A stretch of DNA of 10,682 nucleotides from Clostridiales bacterium (GTDB lineage: Bacteria; Bacillota_A; Clostridia; Lachnospirales; Lachnospiraceae), in contig JASKJZ010000047.1 of assembly GCA_030154385.1 (NCBI GenBank), positions 1 through 10,682 of the forward strand. The letters are read 5' to 3'. Under the pieces are notes generated by a model, which was not told the DNA's origin, ran no database searches, and saw only the letters and a list, made by a program, of their open reading frames with translations. Positions 1 to 7,895 of the stretch are shown in pieces (the stretch's first letter is position 1; every line of letters begins with the position of its first letter). The translations under genes were made by a program, and so were the position numbers.

Positions 1-256
1 GATATCGTGATGATGAATACTTCTTCCTTAAACTGTTTGATATCAGCAGGAATACTTATGTCAGAAACCCGTTATCCCACAAAATTTGTGATTGAGCCAA
101 AAATATCCTGAAATTGTTCCAATTCTAGAAGAACTGGGAGACGTTCTGAATGATGATACCATGATTGCTTTGAATTATAAGGTAGATGAAGAACAGATGG
201 AACCAGATGTTGTGGCAAAGCAATTCCTTCTCGATCAAAAGCTAATATCCGAATAA
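1..256 (+). pseudogene. 3' remnant of a glycine betaine/choline ABC transporter substrate-binding protein (OpuAC-like), reading frame broken
   Basis: The last 51 codons (about 101-253, stop TAA 254-256) read KYPEIVPILEEL, then LNDDTMIALNYKVDEE and DVVAKQFLLDQKLI. This is the typical C-terminus of OpuAC/OsmF-type substrate-binding proteins, which capture compatible solutes outside the membrane for an ABC importer. The upstream part continues in a different frame: positions 3-92 give RDDEYFF and later YVRNPLSHK, resembling the family's DDxxFFPPY and LVRxDxLxK segments, but this frame stops at 93-95. The frame carrying KYPE has a stop at 89-91. About 20-30 bp more than expected separate the two matching blocks, and a 13-bp palindrome (78-90) sits at the break. 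What is seen is a frame change; that the gene is inactive is inferred, and a sequencing error cannot be excluded. The 5' part lies outside the window. Confidence 0.6.
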
Positions 257-260
257 TACC

Positions 261-1922
261 TTACTGCCAGCAATCCATCGACTGCCCAATCTTCAAATCT
301 GCTTTGTACTCAAAAAAATCAAAATCAGCGTAGTGCTTATGCTTTACACGATCTGCACAGGTAAGACCTACCATTGTTCCCGTAAATTCGCCGTATTTGC
401 AGTATTCGTCTGAAAATTTTGTCGTATCGAAGATTCGTCCAATTCGTCTATACGAAAGCCCGTCATAGCTCCACAAAAAATAAGCATTTCTTCCTGCTAA
501 AACTAGACGGAGATAAATTGGTACATCTTCAATTGGTATTCTGGAATCTAAAAGCTCTGTCTTTTCCCCGTTTTCCAGATGCGTAATCGACAACGCACTT
601 TGGCCTAACGTCTCACTGTAATACTTTCGCAGATTGATATAATTCATATTATCATAGTATAGGATTAACCCTGCACTATGCTGATAAGCCTCTGGCATAA
701 ACTCCATTTTTGTTGTTATTTGTGCATAAACAGAGGTTAGCTTTCTTGCTAGAATACTCACCTTGTTAAGGGAAGTCCTTGACTCCTGTCCTCGTATTCT
801 AACATATCCTGGTCTTGCCTTCACATCCGCGAAGTGCTCCGGCAGAATGCGTGGTGCATAATAAAAACTTCCCAAAGTCCTAGAATCAAAATCATCAAAA
901 TCAGGAATACCTGGCAAATTGACCCTAATAAGCTTGCTTTCTTCTACTTCAAGCTTTGCTAAATTACTGCCATCTGCCATCGAAAGCCATCCATCCTCAC
1001 TCCACTTCATTTTCTGAATTGCAGTTTCTCTACCAAGAGTGCAACGAAGCTCTGGCACAAAAGGACGCGCCGTTAGATGCACCAGGTACACTTCACCGCC
1101 TGGTGTTTCTACATAGCTTCCATGGCCTGACTTTTGAAGGAGAGAATTGGAATTATAATACCTGGGTTTCAAGTGATCTGGGTCATGGCGTTCGTTTGAC
1201 TCGCCTGGAGCTGAGGTTACAATTGGATTTTTCGGATCACCTTCATAGGGTCCTTCCACCTTGGTTGCCCGCCCCATTGTCACACAGTGATTATAACCCG
1301 TTCCGCCCTCAGCGCACATGATATAATAATAGCCGTTCCGTTTGGTAAGGTGGGGTGCCTCAATGCAGCCCCGATCCGTTCCGCCCCTCCAAATACGTTT
1401 GGGGTAACCAACAATCTCTTTTTTTACGGCATCATACTCAACCAGACAGATGGCACCTGGTTTTTCGTATCCTTCTCTGGTCTCCCATTCCAAGGACACA
1501 ACCCATTTACGCCCGTCCTCATCATGAAACAAAGAAGCATCAAAGCCCGAAGAGTGAAGATAAACTGGCTCACTCCAAGGCCCCTTTATATCCTTTGCAT
1601 GAATCACATAATTATCAACATCAAAATATCGGGCATTCATGGAATTCATGACTCCATACACCACATAAAACAAATCTTCCGCCTCACAATAGGTAAGACA
1701 AGGCGCCCAAATCCCCTTCGCTGACGGTAACTTTTTTAAATCGACCACCTCGTCGTTTGTGAGTACATGGGTATAAAGCTCCCAATTATTCAAATCCTTT
1801 GAATGGTAAATCGGTATCCCAGGAAACCACTCAAAGCTAGATACCGCCAGATAATAGTCTTCTCCCTTTCGACAGATACAAGGATCTGGATTAAATCCAG
1901 GTAAAATAGGATTTTGTATCAT
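261..1922 (-). CDS. GH43 beta-xylosidase (subfamily 11-like)
   Basis: Predicted cytoplasmic glycoside hydrolase family 43 enzyme of 553 aa, expected to release xylose from the non-reducing end of xylo-oligosaccharides. The five-bladed propeller domain covers about residues 1-300. The three catalytic acids are visible: base Asp13 in FNPDP, pKa modulator Asp128 in SGFDAS, and acid Glu188 in IEAPH. GHGSYVET near 266 and the ARPF...LGRET block near 285-300 are typical of this beta-xylosidase group. Residues about 340-545 form the accessory beta-sandwich C2 domain. No signal peptide is present. The start at 1922 is chosen because AGAGGG lies six bases upstream and the protein then begins MIQNPILPGF as in relatives; an ATG ten codons upstream (1952) has no comparable site. 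It lies 33 bp after the GH42 gene, so the two are probably one operon. Its 3' end stops 4 bp from the opuAC-like remnant, with no terminator seen. Arabinofuranosidase side activity is possible. Confidence 0.92.
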   Translation of the reverse strand: MIQNPILPGFNPDPCICRKGEDYYLAVSSFEWFPGIPIYHSKDLNNWELYTHVLTNDEVVDLKKLPSAKGIWAPCLTYCEAEDLFYVVYGVMNSMNARYFDVDNYVIHAKDIKGPWSEPVYLHSSGFDASLFHDEDGRKWVVSLEWETREGYEKPGAICLVEYDAVKKEIVGYPKRIWRGGTDRGCIEAPHLTKRNGYYYIMCAEGGTGYNHCVTMGRATKVEGPYEGDPKNPIVTSAPGESNERHDPDHLKPRYYNSNSLLQKSGHGSYVETPGGEVYLVHLTARPFVPELRCTLGRETAIQKMKWSEDGWLSMADGSNLAKLEVEESKLIRVNLPGIPDFDDFDSRTLGSFYYAPRILPEHFADVKARPGYVRIRGQESRTSLNKVSILARKLTSVYAQITTKMEFMPEAYQHSAGLILYYDNMNYINLRKYYSETLGQSALSITHLENGEKTELLDSRIPIEDVPIYLRLVLAGRNAYFLWSYDGLSYRRIGRIFDTTKFSDEYCKYGEFTGTMVGLTCADRVKHKHYADFDFFEYKADLKIGQSMDCWQ

Positions 1923-1955
1923 TTTTTCCCTCTTTTCTTTCTTGAAACACATGAT

Positions 1956-3959
1956 TTACATTTCTTCTAAAATTACAACTTCCCAATCCCTTAAAGGAAT
2001 TATCTCCCCTTGCTTGTATTGCTTTTTACTGAGCAAATCGACCGCGCTCTTATACGGAGAGCTAAAACTTCCTGCCTTTTCACTGTAGTGCAAAATGTAG
2101 TGGACATCTTTACCTGCTGCATTTTTACCACTACGTACAATCACAGGCCATACGGCATCGTGCACCACTTTAATCCCTGCTGCCTCACATGCTCTTTGAT
2201 AGATTTCCTTTAAGGTTTCTTTCTCTACATATCCACCAATATAGTAAGCCATCCCCTTCCCATACGCATGCTCTGTTATTCCCGCATATTCTCCCCAGTA
2301 CTTATGCTCATATTGAAAAAGAGCGGTTGCCTCTTTTGTTTTTAGAAGCTCAGCAAAGTAGCGAACTGCTTTTCCTTGTAGTGTTGTTCTTCCCGGTTCT
2401 ACAAATTGATTGTAGCTCATACCAAAACATTCCGTCATACCATGTGGCTGCTTATCATGAAAAACACTTAGGTTACGGTCTGCTACAAAGGATTTAAACG
2501 AGCTAATCAGTACACCGCCTCTTTTTACAAAAGCATTTAATTTCTGCACCAGTTCCTCACTCACACTATAAAGTGCTGGCGTAATCAACATGTCATAGTT
2601 TTCGGTCTTTAGCTCATCGGCATGTACAATATCACACTCAAGATTCATTTCATACAAAGCATCATACATCCAACGAACCACATCGTTGTAGCTTAGCTCC
2701 CGGTCAATCGGGAACCATTTATAGGAGGTGAGTGTATGATTATCTACAACGATTGCAATCTTATTTTCTTTTTTGATGGCAAGTGTATCCATTGAAAGGT
2801 TCGCAAAATCAGTGCCGATGGTCACTGCCTCTTCATAGGTTGGATTGGTATCAAGATCATGACTTAGCACGCCCTTCCAATAGGTCTCAAAACCATTATG
2901 AATCGAATGCCAATTCCAATACATCACGCCAAGTGCTCCACTTGCTAAGTGGCTAAAGGCTTGCAAGCGAAGCTGTCCTTTATATGGTGTCCAATATTTA
3001 AAGGCCTGCGCCTGCGTTTCTACCACCAGGTAATTATCCTGTTTAAGACTTCGGATTTCATCCCCGCAAAATGCAATTTCTGCTCCTGTTAAATCGTCCT
3101 GGGTCGGATGATAAATATCTGTTCCTGAAAGCGTAAGGCACTTGGCTGCCTCCGCATGATCGATATCTGGCTGTACCCCATAGGAATGCCCATCTTGTGC
3201 AATGTCTGCTCCAAATTTACGCCATTCAAAATCAAAATTATGCGTAATAAATTGATCCTCGCGCTTATACTTTCTTACAAGATCGGCCTGCCAGAATAAA
3301 AACTGGGCAGCAATGCTTCGCTGAAATTTTTCAAATTCACTGGAAAGCCCTCCATTAATGCAGCCTTTCATATCCGGGAAGTCCTCCCATCGATGAATTG
3401 AGTTGCTCCAGTATGACAGTCCATACGCCTTATTTAGTGCCTCGCAGGTTTGGTATTTTTCTTTTAAATAAGCACGAAAGCTCTCTTGTATCCTTTCCCC
3501 ATAGACCCCGTAATGCTTCGTCTCATTATCGATTTGAAAGCCTATAACACAGGCTCTTTTTGCTGTATGAGAAATCAATGCTTCAATCGCTAGCTTTGCA
3601 TGATACCGATACGTCTCATTGGTGATATCCATGTTTTGGCGACGTCCATACGCTTCTGTCCCCTGCTTGGTTTCTGCAAGTACGGTTGGATCTTTTGCAA
3701 CCAACCAAGCTGGCACGGCATAAGTCGGCGTGCCAATAATCGCCATCATATTTTCCTCTTCCAAGGCATCCAGTACAGGGTCAATATATGAAAAATCAAA
3801 AACTCCTTCGGTCGGTTCCATTGTGCTCCAGGTAGATTCTGCAATGCGGGCAACATTCATCCTGGCTGCCTTCATCATTGCAATATCCTTTTTTAATCGG
3901 TCATATGGCATATATTCAAGATAATAGGCACTTCCAAATAACAATTCTTGCTTCTTCAT
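1956..3959 (-). CDS. GH42 beta-galactosidase-like glycosidase
   Basis: Family GH42 retaining glycosidase of 667 aa, expected to remove terminal beta-galactosyl (in some members alpha-L-arabinopyranosyl) residues from oligosaccharides in the cytoplasm. The TIM barrel covers about 1-385, with acid/base Glu146 in FQIDNET and nucleophile Glu314 in LVVETQAQ; the MYWNWHSIHNGFE stretch near 346 is also diagnostic. A trimerisation-type domain (about 395-600) and a short C-terminal beta domain follow. The cysteine quartet that binds zinc in Thermus-type GH42 enzymes is not seen at the corresponding place after the acid/base motif (HYGVYGERIQ). No signal peptide. The start at 3959 is chosen because AAGGAG (3966-3971) lies six bases upstream; the ATG six codons further up (3977) overlaps that site. 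First gene of the operon with the GH43 enzyme, divergent from an AraC-type regulator, which suggests shared induction by a plant-derived oligosaccharide. The exact substrate cannot be told from sequence. Confidence 0.92.
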   Translation of the reverse strand: MKKQELLFGSAYYLEYMPYDRLKKDIAMMKAARMNVARIAESTWSTMEPTEGVFDFSYIDPVLDALEEENMMAIIGTPTYAVPAWLVAKDPTVLAETKQGTEAYGRRQNMDITNETYRYHAKLAIEALISHTAKRACVIGFQIDNETKHYGVYGERIQESFRAYLKEKYQTCEALNKAYGLSYWSNSIHRWEDFPDMKGCINGGLSSEFEKFQRSIAAQFLFWQADLVRKYKREDQFITHNFDFEWRKFGADIAQDGHSYGVQPDIDHAEAAKCLTLSGTDIYHPTQDDLTGAEIAFCGDEIRSLKQDNYLVVETQAQAFKYWTPYKGQLRLQAFSHLASGALGVMYWNWHSIHNGFETYWKGVLSHDLDTNPTYEEAVTIGTDFANLSMDTLAIKKENKIAIVVDNHTLTSYKWFPIDRELSYNDVVRWMYDALYEMNLECDIVHADELKTENYDMLITPALYSVSEELVQKLNAFVKRGGVLISSFKSFVADRNLSVFHDKQPHGMTECFGMSYNQFVEPGRTTLQGKAVRYFAELLKTKEATALFQYEHKYWGEYAGITEHAYGKGMAYYIGGYVEKETLKEIYQRACEAAGIKVVHDAVWPVIVRSGKNAAGKDVHYILHYSEKAGSFSSPYKSAVDLLSKKQYKQGEIIPLRDWEVVILEEM

Positions 3960-3977
3960 ACGCTTCTCCTTTTTCAT

Positions 3978-3998
3978 TCATGAAATCAGATTTCATGA
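3978..3998. promoter_or_regulatory. perfect palindrome upstream of GH42, possible operator
   Basis: The arm TCATGAAATC (3978-3987) and its exact reverse complement GATTTCATGA (3989-3998) flank a single A. The site lies 7 bp upstream of the GH42 ribosome binding site, inside the divergent spacer to the AraC-type gene. Exact ten-base symmetry suggests a dimeric repressor site or, in RNA, a nine-pair hairpin with a three-base loop in the leader. No T-run follows, so it is not a terminator. It does not fit the CcpA cre consensus, because the centre is CAG rather than CG. The function is inferred. Confidence 0.5.
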
Positions 3999-4148
3999 TT
4001 TATCGCTTTTTTCAACATTTTACTGCCAGCTACCAAAATAATATATCATAATGCAAAGAATTTTATTATAATATTCAGTATAATAGCATATCAGGGTAAA
4101 ATACCTATCACCCCCAACCTCATTGTACCGAATAAAAAGGAGGCCTTT
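3999..4148. promoter_or_regulatory. divergent promoter region between the GH42 operon and the AraC-type gene
   Basis: A strongly A/T-rich spacer. On the plus strand TATAAT occurs at 4067-4072 and again at 4079-4084, each a possible -10 box for the regulator gene, but neither has a good -35 box at 16-18 bp. On the minus strand no convincing sigma-A promoter for GH42 stands out; a TG-extended TATTAT around 4081-4089 is possible but lacks a -35 box. Weak -35 elements would fit promoters that need an activator such as the neighbouring AraC-type protein. Confidence 0.35.
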
Positions 4149-5372
4149 ATGAATATTTCTTATCTTTCCGAGTACATTTCCAGAAGACTGCATACCTATG
4201 TGCGCGCGTATGACCAACAAAAACAGATTCTTTCCTACTACTGCGCCCGTCCTACTTTTTATGATCCCCTCATATCAAATATCAATGTGATTGGAAGCTT
4301 ATTGTCCATACCAAATCAAGGACTTCCTCTGATTCTTTCCATCAATCAAACCATTGCTTATGCTGCGATTGCAGCAAATGAAAACATATATGTCATCGGT
4401 CCCGTTCGCTTTGAACGTTCTGTTTCTTTTAATCATGAACTCTCTGGTATCACGTTTCCTTCCGAATGGCTACACGAGGTTCCTCTTTTAGAACTTACGG
4501 ATCTTATAGATTCTATCCTTTTGCTGTATAACCTATTTCATGATAGCATCGTAAAAGCGGACACTGTCATCACGGAAAATTGCCTTTCTCCCTTCACCCA
4601 CATCACCATACAGAAGGAATTTTCAAGTCGTCTCTTTCAAACACATGAATATGGAAAACAACACAATCCATACGACCAAGAGGTGCGAGAATTCTCCAGT
4701 ATCCGTAATGGCGATTTGTTACAGCTTGAAAAAAGCTGGGCAGAGGATTATGTAGGTACCCTTGGTATTCTTGCAAAAGACCCGATTCGTAATCTTAAAA
4801 ATTTAGGCATAGTCTTGATAACTCTGGCAAGCCGTGCTGCAATCGAAGGCGGTGTTCTGCCAGAGGTCTCCTTTTCGCTTAGTGACAGCTATATTAATCA
4901 GATTGAGGCAGCGAAAACGGGGGAAGCCGCTACTTCATTGGCAAGGCAAGCAGAATATCAATATGCAAAGATGGTGCACGATTTAAAAAAGCAAAAGCAG
5001 TCAAAAGATACTGCAACAAGCCAGAGCAGAAAAATAGAGCAATGCAAGGAACTAATATTTTCTCATCTTCATGAAAAAATATCACTTTCCGACATTGCTC
5101 TATATATGAATCTCAATCCAAATTATTTATCCGGTTTATTTAAAAAAGAAGAGGGTATGACCATCGGTTCCTTTATTATGCAAGAAAAAATCAACCTTGT
5201 GAAGAATCTTTTGACTTATTCGGACTACTCGTTTATTGAAATCGCGACTTACTTAAATTTTTCTTCTCAAAGTCACCTAGGTTCTCATTTTAAGCGACAA
5301 ACTGGCTACACGCTTTTGGAATATCGTGATAAATATGGAATTAAGCACAATACCACCCGATCACTATTTTAA
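4149..5372 (+). CDS. AraC-family transcriptional regulator
   Basis: DNA-binding regulator of 407 aa. The C-terminal AraC/XylS domain (about 297-397) contains two helix-turn-helix units: ISLSDIALYMNLNPNYLSGLFKK (starting 311; key residues are the N-L-N-P-N-Y-L-S recognition segment) and FIEIATYLNFSSQSHLGSHF (362-381). The first 290 residues form a longer ligand- or signal-sensing part without membrane segments. Its middle section (GDLLQLEKSW, DPIRNLKN, LASRAAIEGG, LSDSYI) resembles a region recurring in AraC-type regulators of Clostridia and streptococci, but no sugar-binding cupin is obvious. A strong site, AAGGAGG, lies five bases before the ATG. Divergent placement next to the GH42-GH43 operon suggests it activates those genes in response to a carbohydrate; this is inferred. 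Its end overlaps the convergent symporter gene by 9 bp. Confidence 0.9.
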   Translation: MNISYLSEYISRRLHTYVRAYDQQKQILSYYCARPTFYDPLISNINVIGSLLSIPNQGLPLILSINQTIAYAAIAANENIYVIGPVRFERSVSFNHELSGITFPSEWLHEVPLLELTDLIDSILLLYNLFHDSIVKADTVITENCLSPFTHITIQKEFSSRLFQTHEYGKQHNPYDQEVREFSSIRNGDLLQLEKSWAEDYVGTLGILAKDPIRNLKNLGIVLITLASRAAIEGGVLPEVSFSLSDSYINQIEAAKTGEAATSLARQAEYQYAKMVHDLKKQKQSKDTATSQSRKIEQCKELIFSHLHEKISLSDIALYMNLNPNYLSGLFKKEEGMTIGSFIMQEKINLVKNLLTYSDYSFIEIATYLNFSSQSHLGSHFKRQTGYTLLEYRDKYGIKHNTTRSLF

Positions 5373-6890
5373 TTTTAGGTAAGCATCGAACTCTTTTACA
5401 ATCTCTTGCTCTGGTTCCTTTGTCAATAAGCTTACCACAACAATACAAATCGCAGAGAAAATAAAGGCTGGCAACAGCTCATACAAATTCAAATAGCTTT
5501 TTATAAAGTTTCGCCAAACAAAGACCATGACTCCACCAGATACAATACCAGCAAGCGCCCCCTGCCAATTCATCCGCTTCCAGTACAAAGAAAGCAGGAT
5601 AGCAGGCCCAAATGCTGCTCCAAAACCAGCCCATGCATAAGCTACCAAATCAAATACGGAGCTCTCTGGATTTCTTGCTAAAAAAATTGCAATCAAGGCA
5701 ATCACAAGGACACTATAACGACTGAGTCGCATTGCGGTCTTTTCGCTCATATGCGGGAACAATTTTTTTCCAATATCCTCGGAGACCGCCGAGGAGGTAA
5801 TCAAAAGCTGCGAGTCAGCGGTACTCATAATCGCCGCTAAAATTGCCGTAAGGAATACTCCTGCCAAAATAGCTGCCAAAGGTCCCTTTAAAAGATTTTG
5901 GGTTAAATAAATAAAAATACGTTCTCCATCCATCGCCGCCAGCGCATCTGCTGATACAATCGTAGACATATAAGCTTTTCCAATTACTCCTAGAAAAACA
6001 GCCGCGGTAAGGCTTATGGTAACCCAAGTCATCGCGACCCTTCTAGCTGGCTTTATGTGATCTGCACTTTGAATTCCCATAAATCTTGCAAGAATGTGAG
6101 GCTGTCCAAAATATCCAAGTCCCCATGCTGCGATGGATATAATCGTAAGAAATCCATAGCCCCTTCCAATTCCTGTCCATTCCTGAAAGCCCAGGCTACT
6201 TACGCCCTCCGCAAGCGTTCCTGCCAAATCAAATGATTGTGCCGCACCACCAAGCCGAAGCATCGCTATGACTGGCAAAATTACAATTGCAAAAAACATC
6301 AAAATACCCTGTATCAAATCCGTCCAGCAAACTGCCATAAACCCTCCCATAAAGGTATAAGAAATGATGACAAGCGCTCCAAAAAGCAAGGCAAGCTGAT
6401 AATTAATGCCAAAGACTGCATTGAAAAGCTTGGCACCTGCTGAAAACTGTGCCGCAGTATAAATCAGGAAAAACAAAATGATAAAAATTGCGGATATCAT
6501 GCGAATCAAGTGACTCTTATCCCGAAAACGATTCTCTAAAAAGGTCGGAATTGTAATCGAATCACTTGCCTTCTCGGAATAATTTCGTAGCTTTTTTGCG
6601 AGTAAAAGCCAATTTAGATACGTTCCAACTAAAAGACCAACTGCTGTCCAAACCGCCTCTGCAAGTCCATTGTTTTTCGTTAATAAAAATGCGGTTCCTG
6701 GAAGTCCCATCAACAGCCAGCCACTCATATCAGAAGCCTGTGCACTCATGGAGGTCACCCAGAAATTAAGATTTCTCCCCCCAAGATAATAATCGGTCTG
6801 ACTCTTGTTCTTTCGATAAAAATAAATGCCCACTCCCAGCATAACGCCAAGATATAGGATTAACACAATTGCATGAATCATTTGTTCCAT
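5364..6890 (-). CDS. putP: Na+/proline symporter-like protein (SSS family, PutP type)
   Basis: Integral membrane sodium:solute symporter of 508 aa, close to E. coli PutP (502 aa), with about 12-13 predicted helices. The N-terminal block SAQASDMSGWLLMGLPG (49-65) is near-identical to the PutP sodium/proline site, including the Asp (Asp54) known to be needed for Na+ coupling. LAAIMSTADSQLL (351-363) carries the Ser-Thr pair (356-357) that contributes to the sodium site, and AYAWAGFGAAFGP (417-429) is also PutP-like. The most likely cargo is proline taken up with Na+. The start at 6890 follows GGAGGAG by six bases; a TTG five codons earlier is within that site and is rejected. It has its own promoter candidate (6936-6963) downstream of the SDR terminator. 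A proline transporter beside glycosidase genes is not an obvious functional link; other small-molecule substrates within the SSS family remain possible. Confidence 0.9.
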   Translation of the reverse strand: MEQMIHAIVLILYLGVMLGVGIYFYRKNKSQTDYYLGGRNLNFWVTSMSAQASDMSGWLLMGLPGTAFLLTKNNGLAEAVWTAVGLLVGTYLNWLLLAKKLRNYSEKASDSITIPTFLENRFRDKSHLIRMISAIFIILFFLIYTAAQFSAGAKLFNAVFGINYQLALLFGALVIISYTFMGGFMAVCWTDLIQGILMFFAIVILPVIAMLRLGGAAQSFDLAGTLAEGVSSLGFQEWTGIGRGYGFLTIISIAAWGLGYFGQPHILARFMGIQSADHIKPARRVAMTWVTISLTAAVFLGVIGKAYMSTIVSADALAAMDGERIFIYLTQNLLKGPLAAILAGVFLTAILAAIMSTADSQLLITSSAVSEDIGKKLFPHMSEKTAMRLSRYSVLVIALIAIFLARNPESSVFDLVAYAWAGFGAAFGPAILLSLYWKRMNWQGALAGIVSGGVMVFVWRNFIKSYLNLYELLPAFIFSAICIVVVSLLTKEPEQEIVKEFDAYLKLK

Positions 6891-6935
6891 TTGTCTCTCC
6901 TCCAACCTTTACTTATTTAGCACATTAATGTTTTA

Positions 6936-6963
6936 ATTATACACATTTTTACCGCAATTACAA
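6936..6963 (-). promoter_or_regulatory. sigma-A-like promoter of the symporter gene
   Basis: On the minus strand a TTGTAA -35 box (6958-6963) is followed after 16 bp by a perfect TATAAT -10 box (6936-6941), about 45 bp before the symporter start. It lies just beyond the SDR terminator, which supports separate transcription. The -35 box matches consensus at four of six bases. Confidence 0.55.
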
Positions 6964-6974
6964 ATCTTTTTTGC

Positions 6975-7014
6975 AAAAAAACACCTGCATCGCAAATTTC
7001 ACAATGCAGGTGTT
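6975..7014 (-). terminator. rho-independent terminator of the SDR gene
   Basis: An 11-bp perfect inverted repeat, AACACCTGCAT (6980-6990) and ATGCAGGTGTT (7004-7014), encloses a 13-base loop. Read on the minus strand it is followed directly by a T-run (A-run 6975-6980 on the plus strand). It starts 25 bp after the SDR stop codon. On the plus strand it is followed only by mixed bases, so it works toward the symporter side. Confidence 0.88.
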
Positions 7015-7039
7015 CTTCTAAAAAAATATTTGGTGTTTT

Positions 7040-7816
7040 TTACACAAGGGCTCCGCCGCCGTCTACGACAATGAATTGACCTTGTACATAGCTTGAGGCA
7101 TCGCTTGACAAATATAGAACGGTTCCATTTAATTCCCCTTTATTTCCAGGACGTCCCGATGGATTCATCGTATTGTAAGCCTGAAGAAAATGCTCCGATT
7201 TAAATAACGTATCTGCTGTCATTTCCGACTCGAATAGAGCTGGCCCAATCGCATTCACGGTGATTCCATATTGTGCATACGAGCATGCCATCCCCTTTGT
7301 AAGGCCAAGAACAGCAGACTTCGATGCATTATAGGAATGTCGGATAAAAATATCACTTTTATCTGCAATGATTGCATTTACTGATGCAACATTTACAATT
7401 TTTCCATAGCCCCTTTCCTTCATATGAGGAACCACATATTTAGAAGCTAAAAAAATACCCTTTACGTTCGTGTCAAAGGATAAGTCCCAGTCTGCTTCGC
7501 TCATACTATCGACACCGCCACGTACTGCAATTCCCGCATTATTTAATAAAATATCAATCTGTCCAAAGGTAGAAAGAACCTTCTCCATTGCCACCCTTAC
7601 ACTCTCTTCTTTTGTCACGTCACAGGTAACGGCAATGGCTTTTCTGCCGATTGATTCGATTTCACTTTTTACGCTTTCTAGCTTTTCTGCCCTTCTTGCC
7701 AGTAACGCAACATCTGCTCCTGCATTTGCATAAGCAAGCGCAGCATCCTCCCCAAGACCAGAGCTTGCCCCCGTTACGACTGCAACTTTTCCAGATAAAT
7801 CAAATAAATTTTTCAT
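7040..7816 (-). CDS. short-chain dehydrogenase/reductase, gluconate 5-dehydrogenase-like
   Basis: Soluble NAD(P)-dependent oxidoreductase of 258 aa, the usual length for classical SDRs. The cofactor-binding motif TGASSGLG is at 15-22 and NNAG at 92-95; the catalytic Ser145, Tyr162 and Lys166 (YNASK) are all present. Arg41-Arg42 after the second strand (ALLARR) favours NADP(H). The N-terminus (MKNLFDLSGKVAVVTGASSG) and the insertion before the catalytic Tyr resemble gluconate 5-dehydrogenase and related sugar-acid reductases, but SDR substrates cannot be fixed from sequence. The start codon follows a moderate site (AAAGGG) with a nine-base gap. It ends before a strong terminator and has its own promoter candidate, so it appears to be monocistronic. 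It may serve sugar or uronate metabolism alongside the nearby glycosidases; this is inferred from proximity only. Confidence 0.9.
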   Translation of the reverse strand: MKNLFDLSGKVAVVTGASSGLGEDAALAYANAGADVALLARRAEKLESVKSEIESIGRKAIAVTCDVTKEESVRVAMEKVLSTFGQIDILLNNAGIAVRGGVDSMSEADWDLSFDTNVKGIFLASKYVVPHMKERGYGKIVNVASVNAIIADKSDIFIRHSYNASKSAVLGLTKGMACSYAQYGITVNAIGPALFESEMTADTLFKSEHFLQAYNTMNPSGRPGNKGELNGTVLYLSSDASSYVQGQFIVVDGGGALV

Positions 7817-7895
7817 ATGTATACACCCTTTCCCTTTGTAATATTTCAGCCTACAACTGCGGCCTTTTTTACTTTACACCCTTTTTCTTCAAACT

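Noticed and set aside
956..1724. Several plus-strand open frames of 98-145 codons opposite the GH43 gene
   Set aside because: They lie entirely antisense to a well-supported enzyme gene, overlap each other, and show no recognisable protein features.
3978..3998. Palindrome considered as a catabolite-control (cre) site or a terminator
   Set aside because: The centre is CAG rather than the CG of cre, and no T-run follows on either strand.
4064..4085. TATTATAATA palindrome and repeated TATAATA considered as an operator
   Set aside because: They are simple A/T-rich sequence overlapping likely -10 boxes and are expected by chance here.
4020..4220. 66-codon minus-strand frame across the GH42/AraC spacer
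   Set aside because: It overlaps the start of the AraC-type gene and its promoter region, and its sequence shows no family features.
7840..7875. GC-rich stretch with GCC/GGC in the SDR leader considered as a riboswitch or hairpin
   Set aside because: Only a three-base complementary core could be found; there is no stable stem or known riboswitch pattern.
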